This document shows, piece by piece, positions 17,270-26,634 of a stretch of DNA of 29,743 nucleotides. The DNA lies in contig JACETS010000009.1 of NCBI GenBank assembly GCA_013911195.1, positions 1-29,743 of the forward strand. The letters are read 5' to 3'. The notes below the pieces were generated by a model. That model was given only the letters and a program-made list of their open reading frames with translations, ran no database searches and was not told where the DNA came from. The stretch comes from Verrucomicrobiales bacterium. GTDB taxonomy: Bacteria > Verrucomicrobiota > Verrucomicrobiia > Verrucomicrobiales > DEV007. Each line of letters opens with the position of its first letter. The stretch's first letter is position 1. Position numbers and translations under genes: made by a program.

Positions 17270-18777
17270 CGATTCTTGAATTCGTCCCAAAATTTATAAG
17301 TGTCATTATCATTAGGCCTAATTTCGACAACAGATCGATTCGAATTTAAATCATTTAGATCCGAAATATTTTGAATTAATGAGTAATCTAAATTCCACAT
17401 TTGTGCCCAACTAGAGAAGTCTAATGTATGTGAGTTTTTGATTGTATTCATTATAAAATCTGGTGTGCCTTCTAAAGATTTTACGTGATCAAAAATTTTT
17501 CCACCTCCATTATTTATAACAAAAATATGAACATTCGTTTTATTGATCTGTTCTAAAAACCATAATGAATTTAAGTCATAAATTGTTGTTAAATCACCAA
17601 ATATCCCGAAAGAATTATTATAATCTTTTGAAATTCCAAGGAATGTTGAAATGTTTCCATCAATTCCATTGACCCCTCGGTTGGCATAAAAATCATTACC
17701 TTTGTCAGATTGAGTTGCTGCAAATTGCCATTCTCTGATTGGAAGACTATTGCCCAAAAAAACCATAGAGTTATTAGGTATTATTTCAGATATTTTTCTT
17801 ATAAAAGATGGCTCACTGTTTGGATGTTTTTTTAATAAATCATCAATTCTTTCTGATTCAGTGGAGGAAGTAGAAATGTTAGAGCGCCTACGAATCTTTA
17901 CATTATTCCAATTAACAGAATTGATTACATCGGATTGTCTTGATAAACCTGGAAGGCTATTTTGTGTAACCGATAAAACTTTAATCTCTTCATTGTCTTC
18001 TAAATCTCTCCAGAAACGGCAGCTTGGAATTCCTCCAATTCTTAAAATTCGCTCCGCATTAATCTCTGATGGTTGTAAGGATGAAATTTTTTCTCTTAAC
18101 CCTGATACCGATTCTGCATAGGTTGGACAATTTGACTGTTCTATAAAACGTAATACAGGTTTTCTTAATTCAGTACTGAGTGTGCCTACAATAATATTTA
18201 TTGTTTCATCAGTATCAAAAAAATCTTCTAATAACTTGGTGTTTGATGAGGTTTCATCATTTATTGAAGGTGAAATATTCGAATGGTTAAGAGTATTTAG
18301 GTTGAGTGATTTAAGATTAGGTTCTTCTAAGTGGACATTAATGTGTAAAGGTTGATTGTATTTCCATTTATGGGAATCAGTCTCAGCATATTGTCCAAAT
18401 ATATCTATTTGATTGATTGATTGTGGTGCTCCCGAATTTTGATATCTGGTTGGTCTGTCAGCAGTTAATAATATTAATGGCGCTGATTGATAGTAAGCTT
18501 CGATGCATGCCGGTAAAAGCTCTGCGACAGCTGTTCCAGAAGTGGTGAGTATTACGACAGGCTTATGTGTTGATAATGTCCTTCCTAAGGCAAAAAACGA
18601 GGCTGATCGCTCATCAGGATGAGAATAATATTCTAGATTGTTAATATTGAGAATAGAATAAATGAGTTCAGCATTTCTTGCTCCAGTCGACATTACAAAT
18701 TCTGATGCGCCAAGTGATAGACACTGTGAGATCGCATCTAATGAATTAGTAATATGTATATTTTTATTCACACTCAA
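17266..18777 (-). CDS. menD: SEPHCHC synthase
   Basis: A thiamine-diphosphate enzyme of 503 residues joining 2-oxoglutarate-derived succinic semialdehyde to isochorismate. The catalytic Glu56 of the ThDP pyrimidine site is in HPDERSASFFALG. TTSGTAVAELLPACIEA (78-94), LTADRPTRYQNSGAPQSI (104-121), GNSLPIREW (342-350) and NRGVNGIDG (366-374) are MenD hallmarks. The ThDP-Mg site is GDLTTIYDL (394-402) with NNGGGKIFD (422-430). The start is TTG at 18777, which overlaps the menF TGA as TTGA; a GTG at 18771 is the alternative. It is somewhat shorter than E. coli MenD (556). Confidence 0.95.
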   Translation of the reverse strand: MSVNKNIHITNSLDAISQCLSLGASEFVMSTGARNAELIYSILNINNLEYYSHPDERSASFFALGRTLSTHKPVVILTTSGTAVAELLPACIEAYYQSAPLILLTADRPTRYQNSGAPQSINQIDIFGQYAETDSHKWKYNQPLHINVHLEEPNLKSLNLNTLNHSNISPSINDETSSNTKLLEDFFDTDETINIIVGTLSTELRKPVLRFIEQSNCPTYAESVSGLREKISSLQPSEINAERILRIGGIPSCRFWRDLEDNEEIKVLSVTQNSLPGLSRQSDVINSVNWNNVKIRRRSNISTSSTESERIDDLLKKHPNSEPSFIRKISEIIPNNSMVFLGNSLPIREWQFAATQSDKGNDFYANRGVNGIDGNISTFLGISKDYNNSFGIFGDLTTIYDLNSLWFLEQINKTNVHIFVINNGGGKIFDHVKSLEGTPDFIMNTIKNSHTLDFSSWAQMWNLDYSLIQNISDLNDLNSNRSVVEIRPNDNDTYKFWDEFKNR

Positions 18778-19790
18778 AGGTCAAATTCATTTTTGACCCA
18801 GTGACGTTTTAATGCAAGTTCATCCCACTCATTCTCAAGAATACTATTTTCAGTTATTCCACATCCTGTAGGTAATGAAATGATCGAATTATCAAAGAAT
18901 AAGCCTCTAATCATTATAAATGAAAAAAATGACTGATTAAGTTTTACTCCAAACGGAGCGGCAAACATTTCAGGGGTTGATGAGCATTCACGAAAAGATT
19001 TTAATTGTGAAAAATTACCACTATTCCTTGGTACCGTTCCTACAGCAGGAGTTGGATGAATTTGTTTCAGAACTTCCGTTATCGATACCTTTTGATTTAG
19101 TTTAATGTGTATATCAGTTAAAAAATGAACGATTCCACCGAGGTTGTGTGTTTTTCTCTCTGATTCTGAAAGTTTCCCATATTTCCCTAATCTTCTTCTA
19201 AGAGAATCAACAACGATTTGATGTTCGATTTCCTCTTTTTGATCTAACAAAAAATTCTCTAGATTTGATTCAGGCGATGTTCCTGCTAGAGCCATTGTCC
19301 GAATGGCTTTGTCGTCTATTTCAAATAGTACCTCTGGAGATAAACCAACAAAACCGCAGCTACCATTTTGAAAAGCATATAAGAATGAAGGGCCTTTATT
19401 TTGAGCGCCTTTAATTATTAAAGATCGCATTAACGATTCTTGATCATCTGTGCGAGCAGTACTTGAAACTACCGGAACCGTTTTTTTTAAAAATCCTCCT
19501 TTTATTGATTTCTTTATATCATTGAATTGAACTTCAAAAGATTCCAACGACGGATCATTCCAAGATAGTTGGTTTGTAGAATTATTCTGAAAATTTATTA
19601 AATCGGTCTTATCAAGTAACCTCCAAGAATTAGGAATCAACCAAGGATTTTGATTAGTTAAATCATAATTATTTAGATAAAATGAAACCCCTGATTCAGC
19701 CGGTTCATCAGATGAAGTAAATGGTCCTTCACCATAGACGAAATTTCCTTCAGCGTTCTTTACTAATGCATATTGTTGTGTATTAAACAC
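18774..19790 (-). CDS. menF: isochorismate synthase
   Basis: A chorismate-binding enzyme of 338 residues that converts chorismate to isochorismate, committing it to menaquinone. Key segments are the Lys102/Lys103 pair in GGFLKKTVPVV, GLSPEVLFEI (149-158), ALAGTSPES (167-175), DQKEEIEHQIVV (183-194) with acidic Mg2+/acid residues, and HPTPAVGTVPR (245-255). FAAPFGVK (276-283), IMIRG (292-296) and GCGITENSILENEWDE (309-324) follow. The protein is shorter at the N-terminus than E. coli MenF (431). Translation begins at a GTG at 19790; no in-frame ATG lies upstream. It is the first gene of the men operon, 48 nt after the TonB-receptor gene. Confidence 0.94.
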   Translation of the reverse strand: MFNTQQYALVKNAEGNFVYGEGPFTSSDEPAESGVSFYLNNYDLTNQNPWLIPNSWRLLDKTDLINFQNNSTNQLSWNDPSLESFEVQFNDIKKSIKGGFLKKTVPVVSSTARTDDQESLMRSLIIKGAQNKGPSFLYAFQNGSCGFVGLSPEVLFEIDDKAIRTMALAGTSPESNLENFLLDQKEEIEHQIVVDSLRRRLGKYGKLSESERKTHNLGGIVHFLTDIHIKLNQKVSITEVLKQIHPTPAVGTVPRNSGNFSQLKSFRECSSTPEMFAAPFGVKLNQSFFSFIMIRGLFFDNSIISLPTGCGITENSILENEWDELALKRHWVKNEFDL

Positions 19791-19838
19791 ATGAAAAATA
19801 CGAAATAAGGTATTAAATGGATCTTAATTAGAGTAATT

Positions 19839-21890
19839 CTAGTATTCCCAACGGGCACGGATTCCAATCATTTGTGGAAGGCCAACAGTACCGGCATTCA
19901 AATCTGGAGTTATGTTTACGTAATAAGTTTCATCAGACAAATTGCCTCCAAATATGCTTAGTTCGTAGCCTGATTCAGAGCGATATCCAAGAGTTGCATT
20001 AACAACGGTGTATCCATTCTCCATAAAGGAGCTATTATTTTGGTCATTAAAATATACTTCACCTTGATGAACTAGCTCAACTCTTGCAAATACACCAGAA
20101 TCGTGACTGTAATTTACGGCTAATGATGCGTCTAATTCTGGAACAAACGGAGCTTTGTTTCCAGATAGATTACTGCCACTAATCGGATCTATATAATTTG
20201 TTAATTCGGTTGTGGTTTTACCTAATGATCCTTCTAAAGTGATTCCAGAGAAAATTTCTGCACTCAATTCAATTTCAGCTCCATATGATCTGGCTTCATC
20301 TGCATTTAAAATTGCATAGTCTGTAGCAACTAGGGATCGTTCAACCTGATAGTCGTCAATGTTGTTGTGAAAGATAGCAAAATTAGTTCTAACTTTATCA
20401 TCAAGCCACCTCTTCTTTAATCCAATTTCTTTTGTCCAAGACTGCTCTTCATTAAATTGAGCTAATTCTGGATTGTCAATGAAGGCACTGTATCCACCTG
20501 ATTTGTATGCAATACCTGAGTTTAGGTATATCAATGAACTGTCACTCAGTTCAAAATCAATGCCTGCACGAGGGCTAATAAATGAGTAATCAGAGCTCTC
20601 ATTAATGTTTGGAACTGGTCCAGAAAGACCAAATGCATTACGATTTAATGATTTATCGTATTGATCACCTCGCAGTCCTAAATGGATTCCGATACTGTCA
20701 ATTCCATTATATGTAAGTTGACCAAATAATGAGTAGCTTTCTTCATTAAGAGAATAATCGGTTGTTGTTGTAACTGGTGCAAATCCACCACCAAATTGTG
20801 GAGGAAGAGGAATAAAAAAGCTTCTAGTAGTGTTGCCCTCTACTTCACTATCACCGTATGCTGCACCAGCGGCCCAGTCCCAAACTCCGCCTTCTATAGA
20901 AGAAAATCGAAATTCCTGGCCTCTAGATTCTTGAGTTTGAAAAATTTTTGATTCACTTCCAGGGTTAGGACTAAAGTCTAAATCAAAATGATATGGATTG
21001 AGCTCCCAATTTCTTCCATATGTGACAGATAGAAAATCAAAGGCGTCACCAGAATTTTTAATTCTCAGTGAAAGCGATTCTGTCTCTTGGATTGCTGAAC
21101 CAACAATATCAGAATTGAGGGTAAAGGGATCTTGACCAAGAGGTGTTAGCCTATGAGATCCATCATTGAAATCATCAAATGAAGCCGATAGCGAAATTTC
21201 TAGGTTGTCATTGGGATTCCAATAAAGTGAGCCACTGTAAGAAAGATGATCTTGAAAATCTGGTGATGTATTGAGAAATGGGTTATTTAAAAAGCCGTCT
21301 CTTTCATAATGACTAAGCCCTATTCTATATGAAATAGTATTTTCGTCGTTTAAAGGCCCCATTAAGCTGCCGCTGACTGAGAAAGCATCGTAATCTGCAA
21401 CACTTGTTGTAATAGAGGCATCTAATTTGTCACTTGGGCGTTTAGACTCAATGTTGATTACGCCTCCATAAGAGTTAACTCCAAATAAGGTGCTTTGTGC
21501 CCCTCGCAAAATCTCAACTTTTTCTGTGCCATAAAATGATGCAGTATGAGAATAAACGTTTCCAGAAGGTACATCATCAACGTATTGCACTACAGATGGA
21601 GAACTAAAAAATGGAGTGTTGGTTAGGCCTCTGATAGAAACCACATCACCGAATGAGCCTATGCCCGTATCTGTTTTTGAAAAATTGGGTGTCAAATCAG
21701 CTAATTGCCGGTCATCGAATCTATTTAACATCCTAAGATCATCGCCACTAAAAGCGGTTGCACTCATAGGCCAAGATAAATACTTGCTGAGATCACCGTA
21801 TATCTCAATGCTTTCTAATTCTTCAGCATTCTGAGATTTTAAAATTAAATTAGAAAAAATTAGTGTTATAATAAAAATAGAGAGCTTCAT
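19839..21890 (-). CDS. TonB-dependent outer-membrane receptor
   Basis: A 683-residue outer-membrane transporter with a hydrophobic signal peptide (MKLSIFIITLIFSNLILKSQ). A short stretch ELESIEIYG may serve as a TonB box. The plug domain includes SFGDVVSIRGL (about 78-88), VQYVDDVPSG, VEILRGAQSTLFGVNSYGG and INIESKRP, all standard. The remainder is a series of alternating amphipathic strands with the conserved region SFISPRAGIDFEL and SYGAEIELS, ending with a C-terminal aromatic residue (RWEY). Barrel length is in the usual range for receptors without an extra N-terminal signalling domain. The ligand is not readable from sequence; siderophores, heme, cobalamin and glycans are all possible. A perfect inverted repeat lies upstream of the start. 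Confidence 0.92.
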   Translation of the reverse strand: MKLSIFIITLIFSNLILKSQNAEELESIEIYGDLSKYLSWPMSATAFSGDDLRMLNRFDDRQLADLTPNFSKTDTGIGSFGDVVSIRGLTNTPFFSSPSVVQYVDDVPSGNVYSHTASFYGTEKVEILRGAQSTLFGVNSYGGVINIESKRPSDKLDASITTSVADYDAFSVSGSLMGPLNDENTISYRIGLSHYERDGFLNNPFLNTSPDFQDHLSYSGSLYWNPNDNLEISLSASFDDFNDGSHRLTPLGQDPFTLNSDIVGSAIQETESLSLRIKNSGDAFDFLSVTYGRNWELNPYHFDLDFSPNPGSESKIFQTQESRGQEFRFSSIEGGVWDWAAGAAYGDSEVEGNTTRSFFIPLPPQFGGGFAPVTTTTDYSLNEESYSLFGQLTYNGIDSIGIHLGLRGDQYDKSLNRNAFGLSGPVPNINESSDYSFISPRAGIDFELSDSSLIYLNSGIAYKSGGYSAFIDNPELAQFNEEQSWTKEIGLKKRWLDDKVRTNFAIFHNNIDDYQVERSLVATDYAILNADEARSYGAEIELSAEIFSGITLEGSLGKTTTELTNYIDPISGSNLSGNKAPFVPELDASLAVNYSHDSGVFARVELVHQGEVYFNDQNNSSFMENGYTVVNATLGYRSESGYELSIFGGNLSDETYYVNITPDLNAGTVGLPQMIGIRARWEY

Positions 21891-21910
21891 TATGTTAAAG
21901 ATGAGGGTTT

Positions 21911-21934
21911 TTTTTAAGTATTTTTACTTAAAAA
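21911..21934. repeat. perfect AT-rich inverted repeat upstream of TonB-receptor gene
   Basis: Ten-base arms TTTTTAAGTA and TACTTAAAAA flank a TTTT loop, 21-44 nt before the start codon of the TonB-dependent receptor gene. On the minus-strand transcript the hairpin is followed by A residues rather than U, so it does not fit an intrinsic terminator for the gene upstream. Operator or leader hairpin are the alternatives. Confidence 0.6.
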
Positions 21935-21995
21935 CAGTTTTTATATTACATCTATTTACACGTAGTCTAGTTATATTTACAAAATAGGTAGAATT

Positions 21996-22631
21996 TTATT
22001 TTTGTTTTTTATATTTTAAGGAAATGTCATCAAATAAAATTTCTTTACCTGAATAAGCTGTGCCCCATATTGATGCCTTTCCCTGTCCTGGTGTGCCATC
22101 ATGGGAATGGCTTATAACTGGCTCTTCAGAAGCTTTTGAGCCTTCATCCCATACCCAACCTCTAATCAGTGACTGATCGTTAGAATATTCAATTTTGAGT
22201 TTCAGGTTCGACCATTTTTCTGGATTCCATTTAAATGGTACTGATTTAATAGCTTCTTCATTCTTTACTAATTCAACAGTGTTGTTCGAAGGTACTACTC
22301 GCAGTCTGAAACCAGAAATGCCATGAAGACCTATTCCAAATCTGGGGAAACTTCTCCTCTTTTTAAAGCCTCTGACTTTAACTTCCAATGTGGCTGAATT
22401 TTTAATCGAGGGACCAAAGATTACTGCGTTTTCTGTAAGAGGCTCAGATGCCATTTGAAGATGTTTCTTGCCTTCATCGTTTGCCTCAACTTTGAACAAA
22501 CCATCTATTTCCATCATGTCATTGGGAAATGAGTTTAGCTCATATGATTCAAAGTTATTTTTGTATATATTGTCAGCATTTAAATAACTGATTAGTGATA
22601 GAAAAATAAATGATAATCTCAATAATTTCAT
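21996..22631 (-). CDS. secreted beta-sandwich-like protein coupled to ABC permease
   Basis: A 211-residue exported protein with a classical signal peptide (MKLLRLSFIFLSLISYLNA, cleavage near 19-20). The mature part is rich in beta-strand patterns: NFESYELNSFPNDMM, ATLEVKVRGF, FRLRVVPSNNTVELVKN, WSNLKLKIEY, IRGWVWDEG and KEILFDDISLKYK. The order (damaged-surface strand, W-x-NLKLK, IWG, FDDISLKY) resembles concanavalin-like LamG/DUF1080-type carbohydrate-binding or hydrolase-like folds, but no catalytic motif can be identified. The start overlaps the ABC permease stop by 4 nt (ATGA), so it is co-translated with the transporter. That coupling suggests it is a periplasmic or surface partner of the exporter. 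Function is not known. Confidence 0.72.
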   Translation of the reverse strand: MKLLRLSFIFLSLISYLNADNIYKNNFESYELNSFPNDMMEIDGLFKVEANDEGKKHLQMASEPLTENAVIFGPSIKNSATLEVKVRGFKKRRSFPRFGIGLHGISGFRLRVVPSNNTVELVKNEEAIKSVPFKWNPEKWSNLKLKIEYSNDQSLIRGWVWDEGSKASEEPVISHSHDGTPGQGKASIWGTAYSGKEILFDDISLKYKKQK

Positions 22632-25600
22632 TCCGTTTTGATTCCTTCTAGTAGTTTTCCTTTAATTGTTAATTGTGTCGCTAGGTAACAAAATATAAAG
22701 CTACCAATCACAATGCTTAAAGTCATTGTCAGTAAAAGTTTGATAGGTACCTGTTGTGATGTGGATAATGATGACGGTGAAATAGTAATAATTGATGAAA
22801 CTACCCCGATTATGATACCAATAGAAACCAAAAAAAGATGTTCATATAAAATAATTTTCTTTATTTTTGATTTATTGAAGCCAATAGCTCTCATTACAGA
22901 AAGTTCGCTTCGTCTTTCTAAAACACTTCTTGCTATAATTATACCAACACCAAGAGTTCCAACGAGAACTCCAAGGCCTCCTAAGACACTAAAAATTGAT
23001 ATATATGTGTTTTGAACATTAGAATATTCTTTTAGTCTTATATTTGAATTTATTAGATCAAAGCCCCTTAACTCTAATCCTTTAGTTAGATCTTTCGAAA
23101 CGGATTGCTCATCTTTTGAATTTGAATCAATAAGAAATGTGTTATATCCACCAACTGTCGGGAACAATTCAATAAAGTGATCTTCTGAAATAGCCAAACT
23201 TCCTTGAAGAATGGAGTTCTCAAGTAAACCAACAATCATAAGCGATTTTGTTTCTCCATTTCCATCAACGATTTCAATTGTATCTCCAATTTTCTTCTTC
23301 ATTGCCCACATTACTGATGCCTTATCACCTATTGCTGGAATTAAGTTATCTGAGGTTTTATTAAATAGAAGTTTCCAATTTGAATCTGTTTTATTTGATG
23401 CTGAAAACCTGAAGGAGTTTCTTTTTGATAGATCGTTTGGGGTTACTCCTAAAATTCTTGGGTTATTTGCGTAACTTAGATTCTGACAACTGGCTTCCTC
23501 AGAATTCATCAATGTTCTGAGAGGATAAAATTTTAGTTGCTCCACCGAATAATCTTCAATGCCAAAGTTATCTCTGATTTTGGGATCATTAAGATTTTCA
23601 TATATAGGTAGTGTAGAGGTTGCGTAAAATTCAAAACCTCCGGTACCGGAATTATTGGAGGTAGTTGGTTCGTCACCTAGTCTAAAAGCATTTACTGATA
23701 GAACTAAAAATATTCCTAATGAAACGGTTGAGACTACGGCGAGTGACCTGCTTGTTTTTCTAGATGCGTTTGTTGAACCAATTCTAAATAAATTCAGCTT
23801 TTGTATCTTTCCTGCTTTTCTTAAGTATATGGAAAAAAATAAAATGAATCCCAGAAGAATTAGAAAACCTGATCCAAAAAATGCACCAGCAAGCTTTTCT
23901 CCTTGTAATGATCGGCTAAGAAAAATCAGCGCTACTCCAATTGTAAAACATACTATTACCAATAAGTATTTAACCAATGAGCTTCCTGTTGAAAGAAATG
24001 TTTCATTATTCCCAATAGCAGAATTAAGAAGATTCTTTGGTGTTACTTTGGTTAATTTATTTATTGAAATTCTTGTTACGAAATAACTAAAGAAAACAAT
24101 CACTATAAAAGAGATAACAAAGGAAGATGTTTCATATCCATAAATGAAGTTAACCCCTGGAGCTGCATCAGACCAGATGCTAGCAAATCCAGCCAAAGCT
24201 AGCTTAGTATAAATGCTGCCTCCAAAAAGCCCCAAAAAGGCTCCTGCTATTAACGGAATAAGTAATTCTAGTATAAGAATAAGTCGGATTTTCTTAACTG
24301 TGAAGCCAAGAGACCTTAAGGCACCAAGTTGAACTGACCTCGATTCAACACCAAATGAGCAAAGTACAAAACATAATAAAAGTGAAGATATTATAAGAAA
24401 TCCACTTAATGAAGCAAACAAGGAACCAAAATCTAATGAGTTTTCATACGAAGAGATCGCATTATTATAAATGTCAATTTTACTCATCCCAATGTCAGTC
24501 AATTTAATATTGGATCGTAATGATTCGAGGAATTGCTCTTTGCTGAAATTTGCTTCTTTTATCAAAATTGAGGTGCACATACCAAACCGATTTCCCCATA
24601 ATTCTTGAGCCCTATCTAAATTGATGAATACTTTGGGAGTTGAACGGTATTTATCCCAATACGATTCATCAACATCACGAATTTTTTTTGTGTCCAACGG
24701 CATTCCGCTCTCCCAGCTTGCCAATGACTTAGCTGTGTCTAAACCTGGAAAATCGGGCACCCATTTTTTAGATAGCGCATCATTATCCTTATCTATGAAG
24801 TCTGTCACTTTAAATGATAATACATCTTCAATATCCTCTTCTTTATTATCATCAAAACCGTCACCGATTATTTTGAATTCACGTGAGTCGGTCACTCCAT
24901 AAAAAGTTAAATTAACTTCATCCTTTAATTTAACATCTAGCCCTCCATTATCAGTGTCTGCACCCAGCCAACTATTTAAAATAATTTCATTTCGTGTGGG
25001 AGGGGTTATGCCAAGTAATTTTGATCCAATTTTTCCAATTCCCGTGCCTACTGAATATGGGACGGTATTATCATTGGCGATGACATCATTAATTAAGTAT
25101 GAAATTATAGGTTCTGAGTCAGAGTGAATTTTTTTTACCGCATCTTCAACTTCTTGACTAATAAAAACTCTTTCGCTGATTAACTCAGTAAATCCATTGT
25201 GAGTACTTCGATAACTAAGCTCTAGATCCTCTAAATCCCAATGATTATCTATAGCCTCATCAAACTCATCAATCTTACTTGTTATCACAAGGTTACATCT
25301 GTCAACTTTACCAGACTCCTCCTGTAATAACTTTAAAGGTACAAAAATATTTAATGTGGACTTTTGTTCAGCCAATATGCTGAACTGACCGCCTTTATCT
25401 GCAGAGATTATATTTGTTATTTCACCTGAAATTGTGCCAATTTTTTCCGTTTCTCCTGATAATGGAGCATCTTTAGAAACGCGACCTGGTAATTCATATT
25501 TAATTATTACTCGATCTCCAACACTGAGGTTCTTTTGTGCAGCTAGAGACTCATTGATAGCAATATAGTCATTAGATGATATTTCATTATTAAATAAATT

Positions 25601-25951
25601 CCAAAATTGCGAATCTACACCATTAATATTTATTGAATTAGACCTAATACTTTTGTCAGGTGTATTTAATGTCCCAGGGAATCTGAGTATCCCAGAAATA
25701 TGATCTGTCTTAAATTTTTCAGACAATTTCTCAACAAAATCATCAGTGACATATCTGTCTCCAGTAATCAAAGCTGAATCGATAGTGCCTATTCTCTCAA
25801 AGGCTTTTGACTTTAGTGTTTTCTTAACAGAATCGCCAACTAAAAGAGAACCGGCAAGAATTGACGAAGCAAGAAAAGTGCCCAAAAGAAGGCACACTGA
25901 CAGACGCCAATTATATATTAATCCTTTAAGAGATAACCTTAGAATGCTCAT
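22628..25951 (-). CDS. large FtsX-type ABC transporter permease
   Basis: An 1107-residue permease with the layout of a fused two-unit FtsX/MacB-like protein. One membrane segment lies near the N-terminus (about 15-38), followed by a large extracytoplasmic region of about 450 residues. A block of helices follows in the middle (LFASLSGFLIISSLLLCFVL, LILELLIPLIAGAFLGLFGG, SSFVISFIVIVFFSYFV, LVKYLLVIVCFTIGVALIFL, GSGFLILLGFILFFSIYL). Next is a helix starting a second unit (SLAVVSTVSLGIFLVLSV), a second soluble domain, and three terminal helices from FSVLGGLGVLVGTLGVGIII. The motif ERRSELSVMRAIGFNKSKIKK is the FtsX cytoplasmic coupling loop. Such permeases move lipoproteins, lipids or peptides out of the inner membrane without being importers. 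It overlaps the ATPase gene stop by one base (TAATG). Confidence 0.9.
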   Translation of the reverse strand: MSILRLSLKGLIYNWRLSVCLLLGTFLASSILAGSLLVGDSVKKTLKSKAFERIGTIDSALITGDRYVTDDFVEKLSEKFKTDHISGILRFPGTLNTPDKSIRSNSININGVDSQFWNLFNNEISSNDYIAINESLAAQKNLSVGDRVIIKYELPGRVSKDAPLSGETEKIGTISGEITNIISADKGGQFSILAEQKSTLNIFVPLKLLQEESGKVDRCNLVITSKIDEFDEAIDNHWDLEDLELSYRSTHNGFTELISERVFISQEVEDAVKKIHSDSEPIISYLINDVIANDNTVPYSVGTGIGKIGSKLLGITPPTRNEIILNSWLGADTDNGGLDVKLKDEVNLTFYGVTDSREFKIIGDGFDDNKEEDIEDVLSFKVTDFIDKDNDALSKKWVPDFPGLDTAKSLASWESGMPLDTKKIRDVDESYWDKYRSTPKVFINLDRAQELWGNRFGMCTSILIKEANFSKEQFLESLRSNIKLTDIGMSKIDIYNNAISSYENSLDFGSLFASLSGFLIISSLLLCFVLCSFGVESRSVQLGALRSLGFTVKKIRLILILELLIPLIAGAFLGLFGGSIYTKLALAGFASIWSDAAPGVNFIYGYETSSFVISFIVIVFFSYFVTRISINKLTKVTPKNLLNSAIGNNETFLSTGSSLVKYLLVIVCFTIGVALIFLSRSLQGEKLAGAFFGSGFLILLGFILFFSIYLRKAGKIQKLNLFRIGSTNASRKTSRSLAVVSTVSLGIFLVLSVNAFRLGDEPTTSNNSGTGGFEFYATSTLPIYENLNDPKIRDNFGIEDYSVEQLKFYPLRTLMNSEEASCQNLSYANNPRILGVTPNDLSKRNSFRFSASNKTDSNWKLLFNKTSDNLIPAIGDKASVMWAMKKKIGDTIEIVDGNGETKSLMIVGLLENSILQGSLAISEDHFIELFPTVGGYNTFLIDSNSKDEQSVSKDLTKGLELRGFDLINSNIRLKEYSNVQNTYISIFSVLGGLGVLVGTLGVGIIIARSVLERRSELSVMRAIGFNKSKIKKIILYEHLFLVSIGIIIGVVSSIITISPSSLSTSQQVPIKLLLTMTLSIVIGSFIFCYLATQLTIKGKLLEGIKTE

Positions 25952-26634
25952 TAAGATTCAATGAAATCATGGTTTTTAAAAGATAATCTTCTCTTCATTT
26001 GTGATGCTATATCTACATCATGAGTGACAACAACTAATGAGGTGCGATTGTTAACACAAAGACTTTTCAAGAGATTAATAATTTCTTCACCTCTAGATTT
26101 ATCAAGAGAACCAGTAGGTTCATCTGCCAATATTAAATTTGGTTTATTTATTAATGATCTTACAATGGCAACTCTTTGTTTTTCACCACCTGAGAGTTGT
26201 GAAGGAAACTTATGACCTTGTTCATTCAAGCCTACCTCTTTCAAAAGACTCTCTGCCTCATCAATGATAATGTTATTATTCTGTTTGTTGTTTAACGCTA
26301 TCGTGGGAAGAATAACGTTCTCTATGACTGAAATTTGGGGTAGTAAGTAATGGGATTGAAAGATAAAACCTATGTTCTCAGCCCTTAATTTCGATAACTG
26401 ATCATCATTCATATTAGTTACATTTTCACCTTTGAATAATACTTCGCCACTATCGGGTTTATCCAATGTGCCTAAGATATTAAGCAATGTAGTTTTACCA
26501 CAGCCTGAAGGCCCCACTAAAGAAATGGATTCATCAAAATTAATTGATAGGTTAAATGCGTTTAGGATGTTCCTTTTAGGATTGCCTTCACCTTCAGAGT
26601 AACTTTTAAAAATATCCTTTAATTCAATTATCAT
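25951..26634 (-). CDS. ABC transporter ATP-binding protein (LolD/MacB type)
   Basis: A 227-residue ATPase that powers the adjacent FtsX-type permease. The ATG at 26634 is chosen because it overlaps the ligase stop as ATGA and gives the family-typical N-terminus MIIELKDIFKSY; an ATG at 26646 would add four residues. The nucleotide site is complete: Walker A GPSGCGKT (41-48), Q-loop Gln93, signature LSGGEKQR (147-154), Walker B with LILADEPTGSLD (167-178) and H-loop His205. The short length and DEPTGSLD are typical of LolD/MacB-type exporter ATPases rather than importers. It is cytosolic and membrane-associated through the permease. Confidence 0.94.
   Translation of the reverse strand: MIIELKDIFKSYSEGEGNPKRNILNAFNLSINFDESISLVGPSGCGKTTLLNILGTLDKPDSGEVLFKGENVTNMNDDQLSKLRAENIGFIFQSHYLLPQISVIENVILPTIALNNKQNNNIIIDEAESLLKEVGLNEQGHKFPSQLSGGEKQRVAIVRSLINKPNLILADEPTGSLDKSRGEEIINLLKSLCVNNRTSLVVVTHDVDIASQMKRRLSFKNHDFIES

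Noticed and set aside
22713..25964. Several plus-strand ORFs of 60-143 codons inside the permease gene
   Set aside because: They are antisense shadows of a gene with clear transmembrane and FtsX features; none shows a recognisable domain.
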